The notes under the pieces were generated by a model, which did not search any database, was not told where the DNA came from, and was given only the letters and a program-made list of their open reading frames with translations. A DNA stretch of 64,000 nt from Pseudarthrobacter sp. L1SW (GTDB taxonomy: Bacteria > Actinomycetota > Actinomycetes > Actinomycetales > Micrococcaceae), in assembly GCF_020809045.1 (NCBI RefSeq), contig NZ_CP078079.1, positions 2,418,001-2,482,000 of the forward strand. The letters run 5' to 3'. The position numbers and the translations under genes are program-made. Of this stretch, positions 1 to 8,320 are shown piece by piece (position 1 is the first letter of the stretch; every line of letters starts with the position of its first letter).

Positions 1-168
1 AGGTGGTGGCGGACGCGAATGACTTGAACCCCCGGACGGTCAGGCTTTTGAGGTGCAAGGCTTTTCGGATCTCCTGAGTGGCTGAGGCGGCTGCTTCGCT
101 GTCCTAAATCTAGCGGGTTCCGGCGCAAAGTCCGGGATTCGGCCCTGCCGTGGAGTCCTCCGCGGCGC
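1..168. other. Intergenic region at window edge
   Basis: No convincing gene is seen. The stretch lies downstream of mutM on the minus strand. A piece near 25-40 read on the minus strand resembles a tRNA T-loop, but its arms do not pair, so no RNA gene is called. Confidence 0.5.
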
Positions 169-1149
169 CTACCAACGGCCGTTCCGGGGACGCGGCTGGC
201 AGACGGGGCACGTGTGCGAGGACCTGTTCATGAACTGCTCGCGGCGGATGACGGCGTGGATTCCCGCTGCGGCGCAGCGTTTGCAGGCCTGACCTTCCCT
301 GCCATAGACATTGAGGGACCGGTCAAAGTATCCGGAGGCACCGTTGACGTTCACGTACAACGAGTCGAAGCTCGTTCCGCCGGCAGCAAGCGCGTCCAGC
401 ATGACCTCCCGGGCGCTGGCGAGCACCCTTTCGGCATCGGCACGGCGCAGGGTGTCCGTGGGGCGGGCGTAGTGGAGCCGCGCCCACCACAGCGCTTCGT
501 CGGCGTAGATGTTCCCGATTCCCGAGACCAGTCCCTGGTCCAGCAGGGCCCGCTTCAGGCCGGTCTTGCGCTTGCGGAGGCGCCGGTAGAAAAGGTCGAA
601 GGAGAAGGCGGGGTCCAGGGGGTCCCGCGCGATGTGCGACGCTTCCTCAGCAATCAAGGGCAAGGGTGATTCGGCAAGGCCGCCGGGGCCGCCGTCGTCC
701 GTGGGGACCATCGCCGTGACAAACAGTCCGCCAAAGATCCGCTGGTCCACGAACCTGAGCTGTTCGGGCATGCCGTCACTGGCGTTGAGCCTGAAACGGA
801 CTTTCAGGTGCTTTTCGTCCGGAACCTCCCGGTCCTGCATCAGGAGCTGGCCGCTCATCCCCAGGTGGGCCATGAGGGCAACGCGCGGACGGTCCATGGT
901 TGGCACCGGCGCGGCTCCGGCGACGCCACCCCCGTTGCCGGCTTCCAGAAGCGGCATCCACAAGAACTTGCCCCGCCGGACGACGTCTGCGACCGTGGCG
1001 CCTTCCAGGTTCCCGGTGAAGTCCTCCACACCCAGGGCGTGGCGGCGCACGGACCTCGGATCAAGGACCTCCACGGAGGTGATGGTCCGGCCGCGGACCC
1101 AGCTCACCAGGCCGCGGCGGACCACCTCAACTTCGGGAAGTTCGGGCAC
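169..1149 (-). CDS. mutM: Formamidopyrimidine-DNA glycosylase (Fpg/MutM)
   Basis: A bifunctional DNA glycosylase/AP lyase that removes 8-oxoguanine and ring-opened purines in base excision repair. After the initiator comes PELPEVEVV, so Pro2 is the catalytic nucleophile and Glu3 the acid. The C-terminus carries the zinc finger, with cysteines at about 289, 292, 314 and 317. Length (326 aa) is a little above the usual 270-290 because of glycine-rich insertions. The start is GTG at 1149, since Pro must follow the initiator; the reading frame is open further upstream but only overlaps rnc. It begins 4 bp after the rnc stop, so the two genes are co-transcribed. Confidence 0.95.
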   Translation of the reverse strand: MPELPEVEVVRRGLVSWVRGRTITSVEVLDPRSVRRHALGVEDFTGNLEGATVADVVRRGKFLWMPLLEAGNGGGVAGAAPVPTMDRPRVALMAHLGMSGQLLMQDREVPDEKHLKVRFRLNASDGMPEQLRFVDQRIFGGLFVTAMVPTDDGGPGGLAESPLPLIAEEASHIARDPLDPAFSFDLFYRRLRKRKTGLKRALLDQGLVSGIGNIYADEALWWARLHYARPTDTLRRADAERVLASAREVMLDALAAGGTSFDSLYVNVNGASGYFDRSLNVYGREGQACKRCAAAGIHAVIRREQFMNRSSHTCPVCQPRPRNGRW

Positions 1150-1153
1150 GGCG

Positions 1154-1879
1154 CTACTTGGCGGGGACGGAACCGGCGGACTTTTTTGCCCCCGCTGCGG
1201 CCCCGGTAAGCACCCGCCACGCGTCGGCGGCCGCTTCCTGCTCCGCTTCCTTCTTCGAGTGGCCGGAACCCTTGCCATAGGCGGTGCCGCCGACGTGGAG
1301 GACGGCGGTGAACGTGCGGGCATGGTCCGGCCCCGAGCCGTCCACGGCGTAGTGGATGGTTCCGAGCTGGCGGCTGGCCGCGAGTTCCTGGATGCTGGTC
1401 TTCCAGTCCGTTCCCGCGCCGAGGGCGGCCGCATCCTTCAGCAGGGGACCGATCAGGCGCATCACCAGCTGGCGCGCTGTTTCGATGTCGTTGGACACGT
1501 AGGTGGCCCCGATCAGGGCTTCCATAGTGTCAGCCAGGATGGAGGCCTTGTTGTTGCCATGGGTGAGCTTCTCGCCCTGTCCAAGGTAGATGTAGTCCCC
1601 GATGCCCAGGCTGCGTCCGATGCCGGCCAGCGCACGGGTGCTGACGACGGCGGAGCGCCGCTTGGCGAGCTCGCCTTCGGGCAGTTCCGGGTTGTCCCGG
1701 TACAGCGCGTCGGTCACGGAGAACCCCAGGATGGAATCACCCAGGAATTCGAGCCGCTCGTTGGTGGGTATGCCGCCGTTTTCGTAGGCGTAGGAACGGT
1801 GTGTGAGCGCAAGACGAAGCGTCCCGGCGTCAATAGAGACACCGAGACGCTTCAGAAGCTCTTCAGTTGAAGACATCAT
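1154..1879 (-). CDS. rnc: Ribonuclease III
   Basis: A double-strand-specific endoribonuclease for rRNA and mRNA processing. The RNase III signature [11 protein letters not shown] is at residues 41-51, with Glu44 and Asp48 as metal ligands, and a second acidic motif DTMEALIG lies near residue 115. A double-stranded RNA-binding domain follows at about 158-227 (ending [16 protein letters not shown]). 241 aa is normal for the family. It sits between rpmF (18 bp upstream) and mutM (4 bp downstream), the classical actinobacterial order. Two adjacent ATG codons start the frame; the second could also be used. Confidence 0.96.
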   Translation of the reverse strand: MMSSTEELLKRLGVSIDAGTLRLALTHRSYAYENGGIPTNERLEFLGDSILGFSVTDALYRDNPELPEGELAKRRSAVVSTRALAGIGRSLGIGDYIYLGQGEKLTHGNNKASILADTMEALIGATYVSNDIETARQLVMRLIGPLLKDAAALGAGTDWKTSIQELAASRQLGTIHYAVDGSGPDHARTFTAVLHVGGTAYGKGSGHSKKEAEQEAAADAWRVLTGAAAGAKKSAGSVPAK

Positions 1880-1897
1880 GTCAGCCTGAGTGGCCGA

Positions 1898-2101
1898 TTA
1901 GACGTCCGCGACCTTGCGTCCCTTGTACTCAAGGAACAGCGCAGTGCCGGCCGAGTCGGTGACAACCTTTGCCTGGTGCGGCAGGCTGTAGGTGACCTGG
2001 CCGTTCTCGACGGTCTTCACCAGGTGGGGGGCGGTCGCCTTCCACTGGGAGCGGCGGGCGCGGGTATTCGAGCGAGACATTTTCCGCTTGGGAACAGCCA
2101 C
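1898..2101 (-). CDS. rpmF: 50S ribosomal protein L32
   Basis: A small basic large-subunit protein (67 aa) beginning [19 protein letters not shown], typical of L32. It contains no cysteine, so it is the zinc-free (C-minus) form and should not respond to zinc limitation by zinc release. The start codon is GTG at 2101, chosen because AVPKRK must follow it. It lies 36 bp downstream of the DUF177 gene, a linkage conserved in many bacteria. Confidence 0.96.
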   Translation of the reverse strand: MAVPKRKMSRSNTRARRSQWKATAPHLVKTVENGQVTYSLPHQAKVVTDSAGTALFLEYKGRKVADV

Positions 2102-2137
2102 GGCTAACTCATTTCTCTCTAGACAAACACGTACAAA

Positions 2138-2686
2138 TCAATTTTGCCGGTCAGGCTTAGCCATATCAGCTAGGGCAGCCCAGCGAGGATCCAAGACCTC
2201 GTGGTGGTGCCCCGGCTCGTCTTCCAGGCGAACTCCGCATTCGGAGCAAAGGCCCTGGCAGTCTTCCCGGCACACCGGCTGGAACGGCAGCGCGGTCACC
2301 ACTGCGTCCCGCAACACCGGTTCAAGATCGATTACATCGTGCTCGACTCGACGTTGCTCTTCATCATCTTCTTCGTCCGAGAGCTCCACACCCTCATAGA
2401 AGAAAAGTTCTTGCACATTGACCTCGAGGTCATACGCAAGGGGATCCAGGCATCGGCCGCATTCACCTGTTACCTCGGTGAGCACGGTTCCTGATACCAA
2501 AATTCCTTCGTGTACGGCTTCAAGCCTCAGGTCCAGCTCGACATCCGAGCCTTCCTGAACGCCAATGAGCGCCACGCCAAGATCACTTGGCGCGGGTACA
2601 TGTTCCTTCAGTGTCCGCATGCTTCCCGGGCTGCGCCCGAGGTCCTTGACGTCGAACGCCAGGGGCGAACCAGCACCTCTTTTAAT
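2138..2686 (-). CDS. DUF177 (YceD-like) protein, probable ATT start
   Basis: A member of the DUF177/YceD family, linked to rpmF almost everywhere and implicated in 23S rRNA accumulation or ribosome assembly. It has cysteine pairs at about 76/79 (CGRC) and 139/143/147/150 (CREDCQGLCSEC), arranged like a zinc site, and an acidic stretch SDEEDDEEQ. The first ATG (2620) would remove the conserved segment LAFDVKDLGRSPGS. Upstream to the in-frame TAA there is no ATG, GTG or TTG. An ATT at 2684-2686 has a well-placed AGGAG (2692-2696, 5-nt spacing), giving 182 aa. A CTG at 2660-2662 is the only other candidate. A promoter is visible at 2720-2749. Confidence 0.85.
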   Translation of the reverse strand: MKRGAGSPLAFDVKDLGRSPGSMRTLKEHVPAPSDLGVALIGVQEGSDVELDLRLEAVHEGILVSGTVLTEVTGECGRCLDPLAYDLEVNVQELFFYEGVELSDEEDDEEQRRVEHDVIDLEPVLRDAVVTALPFQPVCREDCQGLCSECGVRLEDEPGHHHEVLDPRWAALADMAKPDRQN

Positions 2687-2719
2687 GAGAACTCCTGTTG
2701 AACATATGACCGACGTACC

Positions 2720-2749
2720 ATCTTAGCCTGAAGAGCCACAGGGACTCAA
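2720..2749 (-). promoter_or_regulatory. Promoter of the DUF177-rpmF-rnc-mutM operon
   Basis: On the minus strand TTGAGT (2744-2749) is followed after 18 nt by TAAGAT (2720-2725). Transcription would begin near 2712, leaving a leader of about 26 nt that includes the AGGAG in front of the ATT start. Confidence 0.5.
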
Positions 2750-2785
2750 ACCGGCCGGCAGGGAGTGCCGAAGTACCGGACAAGC

Positions 2786-3286
2786 CTACCCCCTCGGCTG
2801 CTGTCCGGGGCCCGACTCGCCCGCAAGCATCCGCCGCTGCACCGACCGGGGCACGTAGTCGGAGACGTTGCCGCCAAGGCCGGCTACCTCTTTGATGAGG
2901 GTGGAGGAAAGGTGGAGGTAGTGGGCTTCCGCCGGCAGGAAAACCGTTTCGACGCCGCTGAGCTGCCGGTTCATGGTGGCCATGGGCAGCTCGTAGTCGA
3001 AATCGGAGGACGACCTGAGTCCCTTGACGATGGCCGAGACACCGCGCTGCCGGCAGTACTCCGCCAGCAGGCCTTCCCCGACGGGTTCCACCACAATGCC
3101 TTTGAGCGAGGCGAGGGTCTCGCGTGCCATGTCCAGGCGCTCCGGCAGGGTGAACCTGTATTTCTTGGCCTGGTTGGTGGAGACAGCCACGATGACCTCG
3201 TCAAAGAGGCCGGCAGCACGTGCAATAACCTCGAGATGGCCGTTGTGGATGGGGTCAAAGGATCCGGGGCAGACAGCGCGTCTCAT
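2786..3286 (-). CDS. coaD: Phosphopantetheine adenylyltransferase
   Basis: Catalyses transfer of AMP from ATP to 4'-phosphopantetheine, the penultimate step of coenzyme A synthesis. The nucleotidyltransferase motif GSFDPIHNGH is at residues 8-17 and the second motif (HLSSTLIKE) near residue 128. 166 aa is the usual length. A minus-strand TAGGTT box (3293-3298) ends 6 nt before the ATG and no proper Shine-Dalgarno is present, so the mRNA is probably leaderless. It is divergent from the aminotransferase gene at 3330. A separate promoter lies between it and the DUF177 gene. Confidence 0.96.
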   Translation of the reverse strand: MRRAVCPGSFDPIHNGHLEVIARAAGLFDEVIVAVSTNQAKKYRFTLPERLDMARETLASLKGIVVEPVGEGLLAEYCRQRGVSAIVKGLRSSSDFDYELPMATMNRQLSGVETVFLPAEAHYLHLSSTLIKEVAGLGGNVSDYVPRSVQRRMLAGESGPGQQPRG

Positions 3287-3329
3287 GCTCCGAACCTACC
3301 CCATGGGAACGCCGGGATACCATGACTGG

Positions 3330-4559
3330 ATGCATCCACCACGGGAACTTTCCGCCCCCCTGGCCCCTGCTCCGTGGCAGCGTGCCGCCCTCGGAGCCAA
3401 CCTGCTGGCCCCCGACGGAGGCCTGGGCGTCACCATCTTCGAGGAGATGACCACCCTGGCCGTCCAGACCGGCGCCATAAACCTCGGCCAGGGGTTCCCG
3501 GACGAGGACGGCCCTGCCGAAATCCGGGAAGCCGCCAGGTCTGCCATCCTTGCCGGGGCGAACCAGTATGCGCCGGGCAAGGGCATCCCGGAACTGCGGG
3601 AGGCAGTCGCGGCCCACCAGCAGCGGTTCTACGGCCTCTCCCCCGACCCCGCAACCGAGGTCATCGTCACCACCGGCGCCACCGAGGCCATCGCCGCCTC
3701 GCTCCTGGCCTTTGCCGGTCCCGGCGACGAGGTCCTCACCCTGGAGCCTTTCTACGATTCCTACGGCGCGGTGATCGGCCTGTCCGGTGCTGCGCACGTG
3801 ACAGCCCCGCTGCTGGCGCCGGACTTCATGCCGGACATGGCCGCCCTGGAGGCTGCTTTCAGTGCCCGGACGAAGGTGGTGTTGCTGAACAACCCCCACA
3901 ACCCCACCGGGGCGGTCTTCCCGCGGGACGTCCTGCAACGGGTGGTTGACCTGGCATGCAGGCATGACAGCATCATCATCTCGGACGAAGTCTATGAGCA
4001 CCTCACCTTCGGCGTCCGGCACATACCGGTGGCTTCGATGCCCGGAGCGGCGGACCGGACCCTCACCATTTCTTCTGCCGGCAAGACCTTTTCCCTGACA
4101 GGCTGGAAGGTCGGCTGGCTCACGGGACCCGAAGAACTGGTGTCCGCCGCCCGGACGGTCAAGCAGTTCCTCACCTACAGTTCGGGCACACCGTTCCAGT
4201 CGGCAATCGCCGCGGGCCTGGCCCTTCCCGACTCCTTCTATGAGGGCATTGCGGCGTCCCTTCAGCACAAGCGGGACATCCTGAGTGAGGGCCTGCGCGC
4301 GGCGGGGTTCGAGGTCTTCTCCCCGCAGGGCACGTACTTCGTCAATGTGGACACCGCCCCCTTGGGCATCAGCGACTCCGTGGAGCTGGCCCGGAAGCTC
4401 CCGGCGCTCGTGGGCGTGGCCGCAATCCCGGTCCCCGTTTTCTGCCACGCCGAGGGAGCGCAGCGCACCCGGAGCCTGCTCCGTTTCGCCTTCTGCAAGA
4501 AAGCCGAGGTCCTGGAAGAGGCCGCCGGCCGGCTGGCTACACTCCGCGGCAGGCTCTGA
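3330..4559 (+). CDS. PLP-dependent aminotransferase, class I/II
   Basis: A fold-type I aminotransferase of the group containing N-succinyldiaminopimelate, methionine and kynurenine transaminases (DapC/YbdL-like). NLGQGFPDEDGP near residue 51 and NNPHNPTG are substrate/PLP motifs. The PLP lysine is about residue 252 in SSAGKTFSLTGWKVGW. 409 aa fits the family. Substrate cannot be fixed from sequence; DapC in lysine/diaminopimelate synthesis is one option. The start ATG at 3330 follows a TACCAT box by 6 nt, suggesting a leaderless transcript; the frame is open further upstream but there it only shadows coaD. Its stop overlaps the next ATG (TGATG), so the two plus-strand genes are translationally coupled. 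Confidence 0.88.
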   Translation: MHPPRELSAPLAPAPWQRAALGANLLAPDGGLGVTIFEEMTTLAVQTGAINLGQGFPDEDGPAEIREAARSAILAGANQYAPGKGIPELREAVAAHQQRFYGLSPDPATEVIVTTGATEAIAASLLAFAGPGDEVLTLEPFYDSYGAVIGLSGAAHVTAPLLAPDFMPDMAALEAAFSARTKVVLLNNPHNPTGAVFPRDVLQRVVDLACRHDSIIISDEVYEHLTFGVRHIPVASMPGAADRTLTISSAGKTFSLTGWKVGWLTGPEELVSAARTVKQFLTYSSGTPFQSAIAAGLALPDSFYEGIAASLQHKRDILSEGLRAAGFEVFSPQGTYFVNVDTAPLGISDSVELARKLPALVGVAAIPVPVFCHAEGAQRTRSLLRFAFCKKAEVLEEAAGRLATLRGRL

Positions 4560-5347
4560 TGCCCGAGGGGCGGGAGGTCCGGGCGTCGCGTTTCCTGCGC
4601 ACCACCGGGCAGCACGCGTCCATCGAACCCGATGCCTTTACTGCCGGCAGCTACGTCCTCAGCATCGGCGGCGCGGAACAGTCCCACGTGAACCTCCTGC
4701 GGCCGGAGGAAATCTTCTATGAATACCTGCGCCGGATCGGGCACCTGGTGGACCTGGCGGCCCCCGCCGGGGTCCCGGTCAGCGCCCTGCACCTCGGCGC
4801 CGGGGCGCTGACCCTGGCCCGCTACATCCAGGCCACCAGGCCCGGATCGGTGCAGTACGCGGTGGAGCTGGAGCGCGAGCTGCTGGATTTCGTCCTGCGC
4901 CAACTCCCCCTGCCCAAGGGGACGGACCTGCAGACCGTCATCGGCGATGCGCGGGAGTCCCTTGCCGGCCTTGAGCCCGGGCTCCGTTTCGACGTCGTCA
5001 TCCTGGACATTTTTTCCGGACCGGAAGCGCCCGCGCACCTCGCTGCCAGCGCGTTCTACCAGGAAGTACGGGAACGGCTCAGCCCTGGCGGACTGCTGAT
5101 CGTCAACGTCGGCGACGAGCCGGGACTGACCCTGGTCCGAAGCCAGGTCTCCGCCATGCGGCAGGCCATGGCGGACGTGGCCGCCGTCGCCGAAACAGGC
5201 ATGTTCGAGGGCCGCTACCCCGGCAACATCATCCTGGCCGGCACCCTCACCCCCTGGCCGGCGGAATGGAGCGCTGAGCTCACCGCTCGAGGACCGCACC
5301 CGGCAACGGTACTGGCCGGAGTGGACCTCGACCCCTTTGCAGGATGA
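4559..5347 (+). CDS. Spermidine synthase-like SAM-dependent protein
   Basis: A Rossmann-fold protein resembling spermidine synthase/fused methyltransferases. The nucleotide-binding glycine loop ALHLGAGALTLARYI is at about residues 76-90, followed by the acidic strand-2 end AVELERELLDF and the motif DVVILDIFSG. The short SpeE-like N-terminal beta region is only partly present. 262 aa. Homologues of this kind in Actinobacteria often have no demonstrated polyamine activity, so I do not assign a reaction. It overlaps the aminotransferase stop by one base and ends 30 bp from the convergent rsmD. Confidence 0.75.
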   Translation: MPEGREVRASRFLRTTGQHASIEPDAFTAGSYVLSIGGAEQSHVNLLRPEEIFYEYLRRIGHLVDLAAPAGVPVSALHLGAGALTLARYIQATRPGSVQYAVELERELLDFVLRQLPLPKGTDLQTVIGDARESLAGLEPGLRFDVVILDIFSGPEAPAHLAASAFYQEVRERLSPGGLLIVNVGDEPGLTLVRSQVSAMRQAMADVAAVAETGMFEGRYPGNIILAGTLTPWPAEWSAELTARGPHPATVLAGVDLDPFAG

Positions 5348-5377
5348 GCCCCGGAGGCCGTGGCTCCTGCGCCTGGT

Positions 5378-6001
5378 CTAGCGCCCGGCCGGTTCCGGCG
5401 CCTCGGGAATGTCGTCATTGTCGATTGCATCGGGTACGAAGGGCTCCGCGAACCAGAGCTTGGTCTCCCCGTATTTTTTCTCCGCAAACCGGGTGAGGGC
5501 ATCCGGCCAGCGGGGTTCGGGTGAACGGGAGGACCGCTCCACCACCACGACTGCGGCCGGCGACAGGTGGGGTGCGAGCTTCTGGAGGGCCGCCTGCAGG
5601 GCGACCTCTTCGAGCGGGTACGGCGGGTCCAGGAAAACGAGGTCCCACACCGCGGCGGCCGAGGCACGGTCCAGGAAGGGCTCCACTTTGGATCGGTGGA
5701 CGGTCACGGCTTTCCGGCCCAGGACGCCGTTGACGAGATCGGCATTGCGCTGGCAAACGGCGCTGGCCTTGGCCTCGGACTCCACCAGGTCCACCGCCTG
5801 GGCGCCCCTGCTGCCGCTCTCGACGCCCAGGGAGCCGGAACCGGCGTAGAGGTCCAGCACCCGGGCGCCGGCAATGACGTTGAAGGCATCAAGGCGGGAA
5901 AACAACGCTTCCTTGACGCGGTCCGTGGTGGGCCTGGTGAGGGACCCCGGGACGGCGGTCAAGGGAGTGCCGCCGGCGGCACCTGCAATGATCCGGCTCA
6001 T
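5378..6001 (-). CDS. rsmD: 16S rRNA (guanine966-N2)-methyltransferase RsmD
   Basis: Methylates G966 of 16S rRNA in the small subunit using SAM. The N-terminus MSRIIAGAAGG is typical. The SAM loop VLDLYAGSGSLGVE is at about 48-61 and the catalytic DPPY motif at 125-128. 207 aa is normal. It is downstream of recG (45 bp gap) and probably co-transcribed. In many genomes coaD follows directly; here two plus-strand genes intervene. Confidence 0.93.
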   Translation of the reverse strand: MSRIIAGAAGGTPLTAVPGSLTRPTTDRVKEALFSRLDAFNVIAGARVLDLYAGSGSLGVESGSRGAQAVDLVESEAKASAVCQRNADLVNGVLGRKAVTVHRSKVEPFLDRASAAAVWDLVFLDPPYPLEEVALQAALQKLAPHLSPAAVVVVERSSRSPEPRWPDALTRFAEKKYGETKLWFAEPFVPDAIDNDDIPEAPEPAGR

Positions 6002-6046
6002 CTAATGCTCCTGTCTTCGCCGCCAGGATATCCGGCACCCACCATG

Positions 6047-8320
6047 CTAGCCGCGTTCAAGGAACGCCTCCTTCTCGGGATTGAGGTATTTGTCGATCGC
6101 CTCGGCGAGTTCCGGGCGGGCGGACAGGGCAGGGTCCTCGCGGACAATCTGCTGGGCGTCTTCCCTGGCCCGGGCAATGACGTCACCGTGTTCCAGGACG
6201 CGGAGCAGCTTCAGCGTTGAGCGTCCGCCTGACTGCGAGGCACCCAGGATGTCGCCCTCGCGCCGCAGCTTCAGGTCCTCTTCCGACAGGACGAAGCCGT
6301 CCGTGGTGGCGGCAACGGCCTCCAGCCTGCGCCGGCTGGGGTGCCCGGGCTCCAGGGCGGTCACCAGCAGGCAGGTCCCGGGCAGCCCGCCCCGGCCCAC
6401 CCGGCCGCGGAGCTGGTGCAGCTGGGAAATCCCGAACCGGTCCGCATCAAGAATGACCATCAGGGTTGCATTGTGGACGTCCACGCCCACCTCGATCACC
6501 GTGGTGGAGACAAGCAGCTTGATGCGGTTGGCCGCAAAGTCGTCCATGACGCCGAACTTCAAGTCAGGTTCCTGCCGGCCGTGGAGCGGCGCCAGGGGAA
6601 TCCCGGACAGGGTGGGCTCTTCCCGCAGGTGCTCGACGACGGCTGTCACGGAGGCGAGTTCCCGGCCGCCGTCTCCTTCCGCATCCCCTGCCGGAGGCTC
6701 CGCTTCCCCGGGGCTGAAGTCGCCGTCGTCGTCCGTTCCGATCCTGGGGCAGACGACGTACACCTGGTGGCCAGCGTCAATCTCCTCCCGGGCGCGGGCC
6801 CAGATGCGGCCTGCCCAGGCCGGGTTTTCGGCAAGTCCCACCAGGTGGGTGGAGATGGGGGCCCGGCCGGCCGGCAGCTCGTCCAGGACCGAGGTTTCGA
6901 GGTCGCCGAAAACCGTCATCGCGACGGTCCGCGGGATGGGCGTGGCGGTCATGACCAGCAGGTGCGGCGGCTTCCGTGCCTTGGCGCGCAGGGCATCGCG
7001 CTGCTCCACCCCGAAGCGGTGCTGCTCGTCCACCACGATCAGGCCGAGATCGTAGAAGGACACGGTGTCGCTCAGCAGGGCATGGGTGCCGATGATGATG
7101 CCGGCCGTCCCTGAGGCGGCATCAAGCAGGGCCTGCCGGCGCGCCGCCGTTGGCATGGAGCCGGTGAGCAGCGAAACCTGGACGGACGCGCCGTCCATTC
7201 CGCCCAGCAGTCCGTCACCGGACAAGGGACCCAGCGTCCGGCGGATCGATTCAAAATGCTGGGCGGCGAGGACTTCCGTAGGCGCCAGCAGGGCCGCCTG
7301 GCCGCCGGCATCCACCACCTGCAGCATGGCACGGAGTGCCACGACGGTCTTGCCGGAGCCCACTTCGCCCTGCAGCAAGCGGTTCATGGGGACGTCCCGG
7401 GAGAGTTCTGCGGCCAGCGTTTCCCCGACGGCGGCCTGCCCCGCCGTGAGCGTGAACGGAAGGCTGCGGTCGAAACCGGCCAGCAGGCCCTCCGGAACAG
7501 GCCGGCGGGCGGTGGCTTCCTCCGCGGCCAGCTGGGCCCGGCGGCGGGCCAGGGCGGACTGCAGCACCAGCGCTTCCTGGTACCGGAAGCGACGCCGTGC
7601 CTGCTGCCAGTCAGAGGCAGTTTCCGGTTCATGGATCAGCCGGTAGGCTTCGGCGATTGGCAGGAACTTCTCCCGGGCCGCGATGGCGGGTGGCACAGGA
7701 TCCGGGAGGGAGCCAAGGTCTGCCGTCTCGAGCAGGGTTGAGACGGCCTTCTGGATCTTCCAGCTGGGAAGCTTGGCGGTGGCCGGATAGATGGGAATGG
7801 GCATGGCGGCCAGCTTTTCCGGATCCCGGCCGTCCTCGCTGAACGGGTCATCGTCCAGCAGCTGGTAGTCGGGGTTGGTGAGGCCAAGGGATCCCTTGAA
7901 GGAGGTGACCTTGCCGGAGAAGAGCGCCCGGCGGCCCGGGAGCAGGTCCGCCTGGGCCTTGTAGCCGTTGAAGAAGCTGATCTTGAGCGTACCCGGCGCC
8001 TTGCCGCGGTAGTCCGTACCGGCAACCAGGCGGAGGCCCTGCCTCCCGTCATCGTCGGAAACCACGACGTCGGTGATGGTGCCGCGGCGCGCCTGCATCC
8101 GGCGGGTGCTGCTGGAAAGCACCCGGGCGATCAGGGTGACTTCCTCGTCCCGGGGGATCTCGCTGATGGGGGTCAGCTCCCCGCGGTTCATGTAGCGGCG
8201 CGGGTAGTAGTTCAGCAGCCCCTCAACTGTGGTGATGCCCAGATGCTTCTCAATGACCGTGGCGGAACGCTTGCCGATCCGCCGTTCCAGCGCCAGGTCC
8301 AGTTCAGCGCTCATGCCCAC
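6047..8320 (-). CDS. recG: ATP-dependent DNA helicase RecG
   Basis: A branch-migrating helicase that reverses stalled forks and processes Holliday junctions. It has an N-terminal wedge/OB region (about 1-240), Walker A GEVGSGKT at 318-325 and the Walker B variant DEQH at 431-434. Helicase motifs STTVIEVGVDV and QLRGRVGRG follow in the C-terminal half. 757 aa is slightly long, owing to an acidic insertion in the second half. The start is GTG 8320 or ATG 8314. It overlaps the stop of the upstream DAK2 gene by 17 nt, indicating one operon. Confidence 0.95.
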   Translation of the reverse strand: MGMSAELDLALERRIGKRSATVIEKHLGITTVEGLLNYYPRRYMNRGELTPISEIPRDEEVTLIARVLSSSTRRMQARRGTITDVVVSDDDGRQGLRLVAGTDYRGKAPGTLKISFFNGYKAQADLLPGRRALFSGKVTSFKGSLGLTNPDYQLLDDDPFSEDGRDPEKLAAMPIPIYPATAKLPSWKIQKAVSTLLETADLGSLPDPVPPAIAAREKFLPIAEAYRLIHEPETASDWQQARRRFRYQEALVLQSALARRRAQLAAEEATARRPVPEGLLAGFDRSLPFTLTAGQAAVGETLAAELSRDVPMNRLLQGEVGSGKTVVALRAMLQVVDAGGQAALLAPTEVLAAQHFESIRRTLGPLSGDGLLGGMDGASVQVSLLTGSMPTAARRQALLDAASGTAGIIIGTHALLSDTVSFYDLGLIVVDEQHRFGVEQRDALRAKARKPPHLLVMTATPIPRTVAMTVFGDLETSVLDELPAGRAPISTHLVGLAENPAWAGRIWARAREEIDAGHQVYVVCPRIGTDDDGDFSPGEAEPPAGDAEGDGGRELASVTAVVEHLREEPTLSGIPLAPLHGRQEPDLKFGVMDDFAANRIKLLVSTTVIEVGVDVHNATLMVILDADRFGISQLHQLRGRVGRGGLPGTCLLVTALEPGHPSRRRLEAVAATTDGFVLSEEDLKLRREGDILGASQSGGRSTLKLLRVLEHGDVIARAREDAQQIVREDPALSARPELAEAIDKYLNPEKEAFLERG

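Noticed and set aside
1..110. tRNA-like sequence on the minus strand (GGGGGTTCAAGTC followed by CCGCCACC)
   Set aside because: The T-arm, anticodon arm and acceptor cannot be paired into a cloverleaf; at best a chance resemblance or a heavily decayed tRNA.
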